Positions 33,989 through 43,807 of a stretch of 64,000 nucleotides of DNA are shown here, piece by piece. The translations under genes and the position numbers were made by a program. The stretch is from positions 62,001-126,000 of the forward strand of contig CAWJGS010000004.1 of the NCBI GenBank assembly GCA_963842575.1. The letters are read 5' to 3'. The DNA comes from JACDER01 sp963842575. Its GTDB lineage: Bacteria > Actinomycetota > Thermoleophilia > Gaiellales > Gaiellaceae. The notes beneath the pieces were generated by a model. It had not been told where the DNA came from. It did not search any database and saw nothing but the letters and a program-made list of their open reading frames with translations. Numbering within the stretch: the first letter of the stretch is position 1; the number at the start of each line of letters is the position of its first letter.

Positions 33989-34268
33989 TCAGACCCGCTC
34001 CTCACGCAACTCGTCGAGGACAGCACCAAGCGCGGCGATCGAGACGCATTCTTGCCGGCGGCGGCAGATCAGCGAGATTCCCGGCGCCACGCCGGATCGA
34101 GACGCCTCGGGCCTGCAGTCGCGAGAGAGCGTCGTTTTCCCTTGCGATCGGTTGAAGAACAGCAACGGGTTCGCCGCGCTCGGTGACTTCCAGCGCTTCC
34201 CCCCGCCGAACCCTTCTCAGGTAGACGCTGAGGTTCTGCCGAAGCTCGCGGACACCGACCCGATCCAT
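33989..34268 (-). pseudogene. Phd/YefM-type antitoxin without a toxin, frame broken near its end
   Basis: The N-terminal DNA-binding module (MDRVGVRELRQNLSVYLRRV, EALEVTERGEPVAVLQPI) is the prevent-host-death antitoxin fold. ATG 34268 is preferred over the upstream ATG 34277. Near 34045 one extra base shifts the frame; repaired, the end reads SIAALGAVLDELREERV and stops at 33989, a helix of the type that neutralises a toxin. No PIN or RelE toxin lies on either side: the neighbours are the enoyl-CoA hydratase end and an exported protein. Confidence 0.7.
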
Positions 34269-34300
34269 GACGCACAAAATGTAGCACTAGGGCTTTGCTG

Positions 34301-35086
34301 TCATAGCCTGATCCGGTACGTCCGCTGGAGACGCGTCCGGCCCCCGTCCGCAGGGATGACGACGCGTGCGGTCATCCAGCCGTGCAGCGTGCGGCGGTAA
34401 CGAAAGGCGACGATTCCGCGCGTTCGCGGGCGCAGGTCTCGATTTGCTGCTGACACGCCCGCGACCACTCGACCGTTCTTCGCCTTCGAGAGAACCGCCC
34501 GGACTGCCCGCAACGACTCCGTCACATTTCCCAGATTGGCCACGGTCAATTCCAGCACCGTCGCGTGCCCGTGACGTGTGACCTGGAGCGCATGCAACTC
34601 GAGGCGTCGCACGATCCGCCCCGGCGCACGGACGACCACGACGAGACCGAGCCGCAGGCGCACACCCACCCGCCCGCTCGCGACGGGCCGCGTCGCCAGA
34701 AGCGCGAGCGCGTCGTGGTCGCCCGGCTCCGCGCCGTGCGGCAACTTCGACGCCACGACCAGAGACGCGCTGGAACGCGGCCCGATCGTGAAGTGCGCGG
34801 GTCGCAACGTCAGCCAGCCTGCCGCCGAGCGTGCGCCTCCGCTCCACACGATCCGGGGTCGTCCACGCAGATCGAGCGCGAAACCGGCACGAGAGGCGTC
34901 CACGGCAACACGCTTCGTGCCCGAGTTCCTCACGCGTACAGTCGTACGCGCGCTGCCTGTCAGCACAACACGGGCGGGCGTCGCGGTGAGCGCGACGGGC
35001 GGCGGCCCCGCGCCCGCGCCCGCGGATGCGGGCACGAGCGCGAGGACGACAGGAACTACCAAGGCCAGCGAGCTGGGACCGGTCAT
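34301..35086 (-). CDS. Exported Ig-like protein (DUF916-like), coupled to a lamin-tail protein
   Basis: A 261-residue protein with a signal peptide (SSLALVVPVVLALVPASAGA). The mature part is beta-rich: an N-terminal Ig-like half (VALTATPARVVLTGSARTTV) and a second half (about 150-250, LHALQVTRHGHATVLELTVA, NLGNVTESLRAVRAVLSK). This architecture recalls the DUF916 cell-surface proteins that accompany WxL proteins in Gram-positives. Its start overlaps the upstream stop by 4 bases. No C-terminal membrane helix is seen, so it is probably secreted. Confidence 0.6.
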   Translation of the reverse strand: MTGPSSLALVVPVVLALVPASAGAGAGPPPVALTATPARVVLTGSARTTVRVRNSGTKRVAVDASRAGFALDLRGRPRIVWSGGARSAAGWLTLRPAHFTIGPRSSASLVVASKLPHGAEPGDHDALALLATRPVASGRVGVRLRLGLVVVVRAPGRIVRRLELHALQVTRHGHATVLELTVANLGNVTESLRAVRAVLSKAKNGRVVAGVSAANRDLRPRTRGIVAFRYRRTLHGWMTARVVIPADGGRTRLQRTYRIRL

Positions 35087-36171
35087 CGGCCGATCGCCGT
35101 GAAGGTGACGGTGGCCGTGTAGTGGCCGGGCGGGACCACCGGCAGGGGCGAGACGAAGCCGACGTTGCTCGCCCAGACGTCTCCTCCTGCTGCGCTCGGA
35201 GCGGACGTCGTCCCGATGAGCAGGTCGGGCGCCGGCCCGATCGGTATCGCGGCCATCGCGCCGCCGCTCAGACCGCTTCCGAGCTGGCCGCCGCTTGGTG
35301 CAGTTGCCGAGAGGCCAAGCGGCAGGTCGGCCGGGACGAAGGCCGACCGGTGCACGGTCAGCGCGTACCCGGCTGTGTGATTGCTCGCGACGGTCACCCG
35401 CTCCGAGACAGGCGTCGGCCTCTCGCCCGATGCGGCATTCCCGAAGCTGATGCTGGGCCGCTCCAGGGCGATCGAGAGAACCGCCTGGATGTCGATATCG
35501 ACGCCGGCGTTCTGCGACGCGGTCGCGGGAGGCGGTCCGCCGGAGCAGGGCGCAGCGGCGGTGGTCGAGTTTCGCGGCGTCGGCGTCGCTGCGGAGAAGT
35601 CGCTCGCGTTCGCGTCGGCGTCGGTGCAGCCGCCGTCCGTCCGCACGGCCGCGGTCGTGTTGCTGAGTGCCGGAGCGGCCGCTCCGCCCTCGTAGTCGGT
35701 TGCCGAGGCGTAGCCGACGAGGTCGACCACAGACGCATCGGCGGAGCAGCTACCGACAGACGCGCCGCAGGTGAGCGCGATCGCGGAATGCACCAGGGCG
35801 ACCTTGCCGCCCGAAACGGCAAGGTTGCTCGTCCCGGTGGCGTCTGGTGTCGGCAATGAGGCGCCGATCGCCGCCGCCGAAGCGAGCTGGATCAGGTAGT
35901 GGCCGCCCGCCGGGACAGATCCCGACAGCGGCGTGACCTGCCACGTCGTGCCCGACCCAGTGGCGTACTGGATCGACCAGGTGCTGAGGTCGACGGTTGT
36001 GGCACCTCGGTTGAAGAGCTCTACGTAGTCGTTCGTGTACGGCGCGCCCGTGTTGCCGCCGCCGGCGAATACCTGGCTGACGACCATGTCGGACGAGGCG
36101 CTACGCGCTGCCGGCACGACGAGCAGCGCGGCAGCAAGTGCAAACGTGAACAGCTGAAAGATTCGGCGCAT
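35083..36171 (-). CDS. Exported lamin-tail-domain protein with WxL-like C-terminus
   Basis: A 362-residue protein from ATG 36171 with a signal peptide (about 1-25). Residues about 27-160 are a lamin tail domain (MVVSQVFAGGGNTGAPYTND, YVELFNRGATTVDLSTWSIQ), found in secreted bacterial proteins and nucleases. After a Pro/Ala linker (PCSGGPPPATASQ) the C-terminal 140 residues form a second beta-rich domain (RVTVASNHTAGYALTVHRSA). This resembles the spore-coat/WxL type of surface domain. It is translationally coupled to the next gene, so the two likely act together at the cell surface. Confidence 0.65.
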   Translation of the reverse strand: MRRIFQLFTFALAAALLVVPAARSASSDMVVSQVFAGGGNTGAPYTNDYVELFNRGATTVDLSTWSIQYATGSGTTWQVTPLSGSVPAGGHYLIQLASAAAIGASLPTPDATGTSNLAVSGGKVALVHSAIALTCGASVGSCSADASVVDLVGYASATDYEGGAAAPALSNTTAAVRTDGGCTDADANASDFSAATPTPRNSTTAAAPCSGGPPPATASQNAGVDIDIQAVLSIALERPSISFGNAASGERPTPVSERVTVASNHTAGYALTVHRSAFVPADLPLGLSATAPSGGQLGSGLSGGAMAAIPIGPAPDLLIGTTSAPSAAGGDVWASNVGFVSPLPVVPPGHYTATVTFTAIGR

Positions 36172-36289
36172 TGGCGACTCCAATTCGAGAAGGGATAAGT
36201 GACCTCCCGTTCTCTATCGCGAGCCGTCACGCGCCGAAAGTGTCCTTTCGAGCCTTGGCACCGAGTGGTGCCACTTTCGTGACGTTTAC

Positions 36290-37570
<1,281 letters not shown>

Positions 37571-37594
37571 GTCTGCCTATCCCCCGATTCCCCG

Positions 37595-38179
37595 TCAGCG
37601 ATGCGTGACGACGGTGTCGATAATGCCGTAATCCTTCGCCTCCTGCGCGGTCATGAAGTAATCGCGCTCCATGTCCTTCGAGACCTTCTCGAGTGGCTGC
37701 TCGGAGTGGTGGGCGAGGATCTCTTCCATTCGTCTCTTCATGTTGATGGTTTCGCGCGCCTGGATCTCGATGTCGGTCGCCTGTCCTTGGAAGCCACTCG
37801 ACACCTGGTGGATGAGGATCTTGGCGTTCGGCAGCGCGAGCCGCTTTCCTTTCGTCCCACCTGCAAGAAGGAGTGCGCCCATCGACATCGCTATGCCGAC
37901 GCAGATGGTCTGAACGTCCGGCTTGATGTACTGCATCGTGTCGTAGATGGCCAGTCCGGCATAGACCGAGCCACCCGGGGAATTGACGTAGATGTAGACG
38001 TCCTTGTCGGGGTCCTCGGACTCGAGATGGAGGAGCTGCGCGATGATCAGGTTCGCGATCTGGTCGTCGACGGGCGTCCCGAGGAAGATGATCCGCTCGT
38101 TCAGCAAGCGGGAGAAGATGTCGAACGAACGCTCGCCGCGCGACGTCTGCTCGATCACCATCGGAATCAGTGGGCTCAT
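37595..38179 (-). CDS. clpP: ATP-dependent Clp protease proteolytic subunit ClpP
   Basis: A 194-residue serine protease from ATG 38179, chosen because it overlaps the tig stop (ATGA) and gives the usual N-terminus (MSPLIPMVIEQTSRGERSFD). Catalytic Ser in GIAMSMGALLLAGG, His in ILIHQVSSGFQGQATD, Asp in the C-terminal YFMTAQEAKDYGIID region. It forms the tetradecameric chamber for ClpX. Gene order tig-clpP-clpX is canonical. Confidence 0.97.
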   Translation of the reverse strand: MSPLIPMVIEQTSRGERSFDIFSRLLNERIIFLGTPVDDQIANLIIAQLLHLESEDPDKDVYIYVNSPGGSVYAGLAIYDTMQYIKPDVQTICVGIAMSMGALLLAGGTKGKRLALPNAKILIHQVSSGFQGQATDIEIQARETINMKRRMEEILAHHSEQPLEKVSKDMERDYFMTAQEAKDYGIIDTVVTHR

Positions 38180-39498
38180 GCAGGCTCCTTGCTCGAGGGG
38201 GTCCACAATTTCGTATCGCCGGGAGCTTTCTCCTGCTCCGGCGTCCACAGCTTCTCACGTGCTTGCGCGAGCTCGGTCGAGATCGGCTTCACCTCCGACA
38301 CGACACGGTCGAGCGCCTTGCGCAGCCGCAGGTCCTGGCGCAGCTGCTCAGCGAAGTCGGAGCCGAGGACCCTTTCGATCGTCTCCTCCTCTTCGCCCTG
38401 CTCGCGCAACGTCTCGGAAATCTCTTCGTCGGTGACCTGAAGGTCCAGGTCGTCCGCGATCGTCTCGAGCACGAGCTCGCCGGCGATCGAGCCGGCCGCC
38501 TGCGCGACGATCCGCTCCTCGACCTGCTCCGCAGTCTGGTTCGTCAGCGCGAGGAAGGTCTCGAGGTTGATGCCGCGGCGCTCGAGCGACTGGAGGAGCT
38601 CGCGCAGCAGCGTGGTCGCGCGCTGACGGACGAGCTCGGGCGAGACCTCGAACTTCGAGGCTCGCACGAGCTCGCCGAGCGCGGCGGAGCGGTACTCGCT
38701 CTCGACCGCGTCTTCGAGCTGCTCGCGCAGCCGTCGCTCGATGTCCTCGCGGAGCTCGGCGAGGCTGTCGAACTCGCTGACGGAGCGCGCGAGCTCGTCG
38801 TCCAGCTCGGGCAACTCCTTCTCCTTCAGCTCCTTGACGGTCGCCTCGAGCGTCTGGCCGTCGCCGTAGGAAACCTCCTTCGTCTCGCCTGCCGACATGC
38901 CGACCAGACCCGCTTCGATCTCGGGGATCAGCCGCTGGGAGCCGAGCTCGACCACGTAGTCGCGCTCACCCTCGCCGTCGTGCACGAGATCGACGACGAC
39001 CGTGTCGCCTTCGCGCGCCGGCCGGTCCTCGGCGGGGATGAGCGTGGCGGCGGTGTCGCGCAGCAGCTCGAGCTCCTGATCGACCATCTCCTCGGGGACG
39101 TCGGGCTCTGCGCGCGGCACCTCCAGCGTCGTCCAGTCGGCCACCTCGGGCTTGGGCTGGACGTCGACGGTGGCCGTGAAGCGAAACGTCTCGTCGCCCG
39201 ACTCGGGCAGCTCGTAGTCGTACTCGGGCTGCGCGATCGGGCGAATGTGGTTGCTGACGGCGGCGTTGCGGAACCAGCCGCCGATGTGGCTGTCGACTGC
39301 CTCGGTGTACAGGCGCTCCTTGCCGACCCGCGCGAGCAGCACCTTCATCGGCACCTTGCCCTTGCGGAAGCCCGGGATCTTCAGGCTGGAGGCGAGATCG
39401 GAGGCCGCGTGGTCGATCGCGTGCTGGACGTCGCCGCTGGGTACCTCGACCTCGAGGCGGACGCGATTCTCGGGCAGCTCCTCGACGACCGTCTGCAC
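38176..39498 (-). CDS. tig: Trigger factor
   Basis: A 440-residue ribosome-associated chaperone. N-terminal ribosome-binding domain with the signature IPGFRKGKVPMKV (about 40-52), a middle FKBP-type PPIase domain (about 150-240, PAREGDTVVVDLVHDGEGER) and a helical C-terminal domain. It ends with a charged tail. It catches nascent chains at the exit tunnel. Upstream is tRNA-Leu on the same strand. Confidence 0.95.
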   Translation of the reverse strand: MQTVVEELPENRVRLEVEVPSGDVQHAIDHAASDLASSLKIPGFRKGKVPMKVLLARVGKERLYTEAVDSHIGGWFRNAAVSNHIRPIAQPEYDYELPESGDETFRFTATVDVQPKPEVADWTTLEVPRAEPDVPEEMVDQELELLRDTAATLIPAEDRPAREGDTVVVDLVHDGEGERDYVVELGSQRLIPEIEAGLVGMSAGETKEVSYGDGQTLEATVKELKEKELPELDDELARSVSEFDSLAELREDIERRLREQLEDAVESEYRSAALGELVRASKFEVSPELVRQRATTLLRELLQSLERRGINLETFLALTNQTAEQVEERIVAQAAGSIAGELVLETIADDLDLQVTDEEISETLREQGEEEETIERVLGSDFAEQLRQDLRLRKALDRVVSEVKPISTELAQAREKLWTPEQEKAPGDTKLWTPSSKEPA

Positions 39499-39538
39499 CC
39501 GACCTATCTAAGCAAAGGGGTACAGGTTGGCCGCGCGC

Positions 39539-39557
39539 GCTGAAGCGGCCGCTCAGC
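39539..39557. terminator. Short palindrome after tRNA-Leu
   Basis: GCTGAAGCGGCCGCTCAGC is nearly self-complementary (one unpaired base). It lies between tRNA-Leu and the tig start on the minus strand and may separate the two transcripts. Weak evidence; no U-run. Confidence 0.3.
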
Positions 39558-39565
39558 CATGCCAG

Positions 39566-39649
39566 TGCGGGCGGAGGGACTCGAACCCCCAAGGGCTTTC
39601 GCCCACCAGGTCCTAAGCCTGGCGCGGATACCAGTTTCGCCACGCCCGC
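39566..39649 (-). tRNA. tRNA-Leu (TAG)
   Basis: The complement starts GCGGGCGTGGCGAAACTGGT and has a long variable arm (GGGCGAAAGCCC), the class II feature of tRNA-Leu. Anticodon stem CCAGG/CCTGG with loop CTTAGGA gives TAG (codon CUA). T arm GGGGGTTCGAGTCCC, discriminator A, no encoded CCA. Length 84. Confidence 0.95.
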
Positions 39650-39684
39650 GTTTTCGAATTGTGCCCGCGTGAGAGGACCTGCGC

Positions 39685-39834
39685 ATGGCCGATCGAGAAC
39701 AACGCGAGCAAGAGAGCCTCGAGGACCCGGAGACGAAGTTCCAGGAACAGCGGGACGAGGAGCGGGTCGAGCGGGAACGTCTGGCCGAGGGCGTCGAGGA
39801 CGCGTTCGTCGAAGACGACGAGCCCGACTCCTAG
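39685..39834 (+). CDS. 49-residue highly charged acidic protein
   Basis: ATG 39685 opens a 49-codon frame, MADREQREQESLEDPETKFQ then EQRDEERVERERLAEGVEDA and FVEDDEPDS. About 60 percent of residues are charged, Glu and Asp dominating, and it is likely a single helix or disordered. It stops 4 bases into the convergent kelch gene. Composition and codon use suit a coding frame, but no family is known to me. Confidence 0.45.
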   Translation: MADREQREQESLEDPETKFQEQRDEERVERERLAEGVEDAFVEDDEPDS

Positions 39835-40736
39835 CCGATCCGTAGGTATTCGTTCGCAGCGCTCACGAACAGCCCGGGCTGCGGGCCGCCGGCGAGCGCG
39901 TAGACGCGGCCGCGATACGCGACCACGCCGAGCCCGTGCCGCGGCGTGGGCAGGTCCGGCAGCCGCGACCAGCGACGCTTCTTCACGTTGTAGGCGTAGA
40001 CGGTTCTGATCGTCTCGCGCGCTTCGCCTCCGACCGACACGATCGTGTTGCCGACGGCGGCCGCGCCGGTTCCTCCACGGGTCTCGGGCACGCGCGGCAG
40101 CGTCGTCCACGCTCGTTTCGCAGGCGAGTACACCTCGAACGTGTCGAGGTTGCCGGTGGCGGCCGTACGTCCCGCGATCGCGTAGACCTTTCCCCCCAGC
40201 GCCGCCGCAGCGAGGTGCTCGCGCTGCGCCGGCCCGGGCACGAAGGACCAGGCGAGCGTCCGCAGGTCGAGCCTCAGCGCCCTCGAGGCGAGCCCGTCGG
40301 GACCGATCCCGCCCACGACGTAGAGCTTCCCCTTGGCGACTGCCGCCGCTGCCGCGGCGCGCGGTTCCGGCATCGAGGGAAGCGACCGCCACGTGCCGCC
40401 ACGGAACACGAAGGCGCTCGCCAGCGGGCGGCGGTCCGCTCCGTATCCACCGAGGACGTAGGGCCGGCCCCCGGACGACGCGGCCGCCGCGTGGTCGACC
40501 GTCACCGGGAGGTCCGGCAACCGCCGCCAGCGGTTCTTGCCGGGCGAGTATGCGTCCGCCCGGCCCACGTTCTCGCCGGACCGGACGAAGCCGCCCACCA
40601 CGGCGATCTCCCCTCCGCCGAGCCGCGCCGCGGCGACCTCCGTTCGCGGAAGCGGAACGGGCGCCGCCCGTTTCCATCCCGGTGACGCGGCCACGAGCAT
40701 GGTCGCGAGCACAGGCGCGAAAAGGAGCGCGCGCAC
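39831..40736 (-). CDS. Kelch-repeat beta-propeller protein, exported
   Basis: A 301-residue protein from GTG 40736 with a short signal-type N-terminus (LLFAPVLATMLVAASPG). Six kelch-type blades follow, marked by Gly-Gly and Trp spacing: GEIAVVGGFVRSG, RPYVLGGYGADRR, KLYVVGGIGPDGL, KVYAIAGRTAATG, TIVSVGGEARET and RVYALAGGPQPG. Such propellers bind ligands or proteins outside the membrane. No catalytic residues can be named. Confidence 0.8.
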   Translation of the reverse strand: MRALLFAPVLATMLVAASPGWKRAAPVPLPRTEVAAARLGGGEIAVVGGFVRSGENVGRADAYSPGKNRWRRLPDLPVTVDHAAAASSGGRPYVLGGYGADRRPLASAFVFRGGTWRSLPSMPEPRAAAAAAVAKGKLYVVGGIGPDGLASRALRLDLRTLAWSFVPGPAQREHLAAAALGGKVYAIAGRTAATGNLDTFEVYSPAKRAWTTLPRVPETRGGTGAAAVGNTIVSVGGEARETIRTVYAYNVKKRRWSRLPDLPTPRHGLGVVAYRGRVYALAGGPQPGLFVSAANEYLRIG

Positions 40737-40782
40737 GCGAAGCAGGATAGGTCTCGAGGGGAGCCTGCGCTCCCCTCGGCGC

Positions 40783-41082
40783 CTACCTGTTCAGCTTCTT
40801 GAGGACGACCTTCGGCTTGCCCTTGGCGTCGAACTTGACGAGTCCGACGAAGCCGTTGGCGACCGTCGCGCCGTACGTGCCGGGCACGGCGTGACCGACC
40901 TTGTCGTGCTTGAAGCAGACCATCTGCTTGTAGGGGTTGGCGACGCTGCACGACACCTTGCTCCCCTTGATGAAGACGACATCGCCGACTCCGACGTTGA
41001 ACACCTTCTCAGCAACGGCGCCGGCGGTCGCGGCGAACGCGAGCACAGCGCAGGCCGCGAACCCGATCAGGAACTTCTTCAT
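40783..41082 (-). CDS. Small exported protein, unknown
   Basis: A 99-residue protein with a clear signal peptide (MKKFLIGFAACAVLAFAATA, then GAVA). The mature part of about 75 residues is basic and beta-rich with two Cys (KVSCSVAN and QMVCFKHD) that could pair. It is set between the kelch and arylsulfotransferase-like genes. No known domain recognised. Confidence 0.6.
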   Translation of the reverse strand: MKKFLIGFAACAVLAFAATAGAVAEKVFNVGVGDVVFIKGSKVSCSVANPYKQMVCFKHDKVGHAVPGTYGATVANGFVGLVKFDAKGKPKVVLKKLNR

Positions 41083-41166
41083 GCGTGGAGACCCTCCGTA
41101 TCGACTGGGGATGAGCCGGGACAGGGTAGCGATGGCCCAGCGCGAACAGTCCGTACCCTCTAGACG

Positions 41167-42612
41167 GTGAGGGCTGTCTCTCTTTCCGTGGGCCTGGGGG
41201 CGCTTGCGCTGGCGCTCGGCATGCTCGGCTCGGGATGCGCGTCGAGCGTCGCAAAGAGCTTCGCGACCCAGCACTTCGTGTCGCGCCCCGACCTTCGTCC
41301 GCCTCCGATCGACGTGCTCACGCGCGCGCACGGCACGGCTCCCGGCTACCTCTTCGTTTCGCCGGAGCGAGGGGTCGACCAGGCCGGCCCGCTGATCCTC
41401 GACGACGACGGGCAGGCGGTCTGGTTCCATCCCGTCTCGGCCCACCGCGTCACGAGCTTCCGCGTCCAGCGCTACCGCGGACGTCCAGTGCTGACGTGGT
41501 GGAGCGCCGAGGCGAAGAGGGGGAGCGGTCACAACGGGGTCTACGTCATCGCCGACGACCACTACCGGATCATCGCGACCCTCACGGCCGCTCACGGTCT
41601 CGCCGCGGACCTGCACGAGTTCCTGCTCACGCCGCGAGGGACCGCAGTCGTCACTGCTTACAAGAAGATCCCCTATGACCTCTCGGCGCTCGGCGGCTCC
41701 GCCCACGGAGCGGTCTGGGAAGGGATCGTCCAGGAAATCGACGTGGCGACCGGCCGGCTGCTCTTCGAGTGGGACAGCATCGACCACGTCGCTGTCGGGG
41801 AGTCGTACGAGACGCTTCCGAAGGATCCCTCCAAGACCTACGACTACTTCCACATCAATGCTGTCGACCTCCTCCCGAACGGAAACATGCTCGTCTCCGG
41901 CCGGAACACGCACGCGGTCTATGACGTCAGGCGCTCGGACGGCGCGGTGCTGTGGCGGCTCGGCGGGAAGCGGAGCGACTTCTCATTCGGGCCTGGGGCG
42001 CGGTTCGCGTGGCAGCACGACGTGCGCCTCCACCCGGGCGACATGCTGACGGTCTTCGACAACGCCTCGGAGTACGCGCACCGGGGCCACCCGAGCCGGG
42101 CGCTCCTGCTCCGCCTGGACGAGAGGCGGCGCCGGGCGACGCTCGTGCACAGCTACCGGCGCCGGCGGCCCACGCTGTCGACGAGCGAGGGAAGCGACCA
42201 GCTCCTCCCGGATGGGCACGTCCTCGTCGGATGGGGGTCGATGCCGTTCGTGACCGAATTCTCGCGGGAGGGCCGGGTGCTGCTCGACTTGCGCATCGGT
42301 TCGTTCGGGGCTCGTTCGTACCGGTCCTTCCGCTTCCCGTGGACGGGTCATCCCGTCACGGCGCCGGCGGTGGCCGTCCGCCGCGACCGGCACGGCGAGA
42401 TCGTCTACGCGAGCTGGAACGGCGCAACCGAGCTCAAACGCTGGCGCGTCCTCGCCGGCCCCGACCGGCAGCATCTCTCCAGCGTCGCGGAGGTGCGGAA
42501 GGCCGGCTTCGAAACCGCGATCCGCCTCGGCTCCCGTCCACATCTCGTCCGGGTCGCCGCGCTCGACGCACACGGGCACATCCTGCGCTACTCGAGGGCC
42601 GTCGCGCCCTGA
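41167..42612 (+). CDS. Arylsulfotransferase (ASST)-family lipoprotein
   Basis: A 481-residue protein with a lipobox (GMLGSGCASS, Cys about 25), so probably anchored outside the membrane. The propeller region carries ASST-type motifs: GLAADLHEFLLTPRGTAVVT, YDYFHINAVDLLPNGNMLVS, VLWRLGGKRSDFSF and WQHDVRLHPGDMLTVFDN. In ASST, a His is the sulfated catalytic residue; HINAVD and WQHDVR supply candidates. The family moves sulfate between phenols, but many actinobacterial members are uncharacterised. Start GTG 41167. Confidence 0.75.
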   Translation: MRAVSLSVGLGALALALGMLGSGCASSVAKSFATQHFVSRPDLRPPPIDVLTRAHGTAPGYLFVSPERGVDQAGPLILDDDGQAVWFHPVSAHRVTSFRVQRYRGRPVLTWWSAEAKRGSGHNGVYVIADDHYRIIATLTAAHGLAADLHEFLLTPRGTAVVTAYKKIPYDLSALGGSAHGAVWEGIVQEIDVATGRLLFEWDSIDHVAVGESYETLPKDPSKTYDYFHINAVDLLPNGNMLVSGRNTHAVYDVRRSDGAVLWRLGGKRSDFSFGPGARFAWQHDVRLHPGDMLTVFDNASEYAHRGHPSRALLLRLDERRRRATLVHSYRRRRPTLSTSEGSDQLLPDGHVLVGWGSMPFVTEFSREGRVLLDLRIGSFGARSYRSFRFPWTGHPVTAPAVAVRRDRHGEIVYASWNGATELKRWRVLAGPDRQHLSSVAEVRKAGFETAIRLGSRPHLVRVAALDAHGHILRYSRAVAP

Positions 42613-42621
42613 GCGGCGAGG

Positions 42622-43077
42622 CTACTCCGAGAAGCCGCGGCCGAGGAGCGTCGGGCGCGCCGTGACGACAAAGCGCGTGGCCCGGCCACATGCGCGGAGC
42701 TCACGGACCGCGTAGCGGCCGCTGAACCCCTTCACTTCGTAGAACGCCTCGGACCCGGACGGATCTCCCAGCCGGACGATCACCTCCACCCCGGCGCGCG
42801 GAAGCTCTCGGTCGAAGTAGCTCACGGCTTCGCTCAATCCCAGCGGAAGCAGGCCCGCTGCGGCCGGGACGCCGTGCGACGAGCGGTTCCGGAAAGACCT
42901 CGTGAACACGGTTCCGTCCGGGAACGGAAACCGGGCGGGAAGGGTTGCCGGCCGATCGATCGACGCGGGGGGCTGCGCGCAGGAAGGAAGGCTCGCCTGG
43001 CGCCCGCCTCCGCATCCGGCCAGCAGTACGGCGGCCAGCGCGGACGCCGGAAGAGCTGCGATACGACTGCGCGTCAC
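42622..43077 (-). CDS. Small lipoprotein, unknown
   Basis: A 151-residue protein from GTG 43077 with a lipobox (AAVLLAGCGGG, Cys about 22). The mature part (LPARFPFPDGTVFTRSFRNR, VSYFDRELPRAGVEVIVRLG) is a small alpha-beta domain. The start overlaps the stop of the MBL-like gene by 4 bases (GTGA), so the two are co-translated. Function unknown. Confidence 0.65.
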   Translation of the reverse strand: MTRSRIAALPASALAAVLLAGCGGGRQASLPSCAQPPASIDRPATLPARFPFPDGTVFTRSFRNRSSHGVPAAAGLLPLGLSEAVSYFDRELPRAGVEVIVRLGDPSGSEAFYEVKGFSGRYAVRELRACGRATRFVVTARPTLLGRGFSE

Positions 43078-43751
43078 GAAAGCGCGCGCTCCAGCGCGGC
43101 CCGGTCGCCGGGTGCGCCGTGCGCGGGCAGCACGAGCTCGACCGGCAGCGAGAGCAGAGGCCGGAGCACTTCCACGAGCGCCTCGCGGCTGCCCGCTCCT
43201 TCGGGCCAGCCGTTCGCCTCGAGACCGTTGCCGAAGTCGGCGAGTGCGTCACCGACGACGAGGGCGCGGCGGCTCTCGACCCAGTACACGGCCTCGTGCC
43301 GGCCCCGCGCCGGAAACGACTCCACGTCGGGAAGCAGACGCTCGCCGGCCGAAACGGGGTGGTAGTCGACCGAGTCTCCGACCCACTTCAGGTCCGGGCT
43401 TCCGCCCGCAGCCTGCTCCCGGGTGACGCCCCACCTCTCCATTAAGTCGTCCTCGGTCTCCCGCGGTGGAGAGAACAGGGGCCATTGGTGCCGCTCCACC
43501 AGCGCGCGCGTGTCGCGCTCGTGCCAGGGTGCGGTGAGCACGATCGCGGTCTCACGGCCGGCCGCGAGCTCCTCGATCTCGTCCGGCACCGCCAGGGGGT
43601 CGAAGAGGAGTAGGCCGTCGCCGTCGTCGATCAGGGCGTAGGACGAGACGAGCGTGTCCCACGGCTCGTTCGGACGACCGCCGGCGAGCTCGCCCTCCCA
43701 ATCCGGATGCTGCGACTCCCAGTGCCAAAGTCCCGGCTGTAGCTCGCGCAC
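43074..43751 (-). CDS. Metallo-beta-lactamase-fold protein with incomplete metal site
   Basis: A 225-residue protein resembling the MBL fold: SSYALIDDGDGLLLFDPLAV, then TAPWHERDTRALVE in place of HxHxDH, VGDALADFGNG for the later Asp, and LPAHGAP for the C-terminal His. Two of the usual metal-ligand His are missing in the first motif (only PWHERD remains). It is either a degenerate enzyme or a different metal arrangement. It is coupled to the small lipoprotein gene after it. Confidence 0.6.
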   Translation of the reverse strand: MRELQPGLWHWESQHPDWEGELAGGRPNEPWDTLVSSYALIDDGDGLLLFDPLAVPDEIEELAAGRETAIVLTAPWHERDTRALVERHQWPLFSPPRETEDDLMERWGVTREQAAGGSPDLKWVGDSVDYHPVSAGERLLPDVESFPARGRHEAVYWVESRRALVVGDALADFGNGLEANGWPEGAGSREALVEVLRPLLSLPVELVLPAHGAPGDRAALERALS

Positions 43752-43807
43752 GGCCCCATGCTAGAGCGTTCCGGAACACGCCGGCCTTGCGCCGGGAAGA
43801 GTGTCAG

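Noticed and set aside
34565..35122. Frames opposite the DUF916-like gene
   Set aside because: Arg/His/Pro-rich shadow frames of a gene with signal peptide and coupled start.
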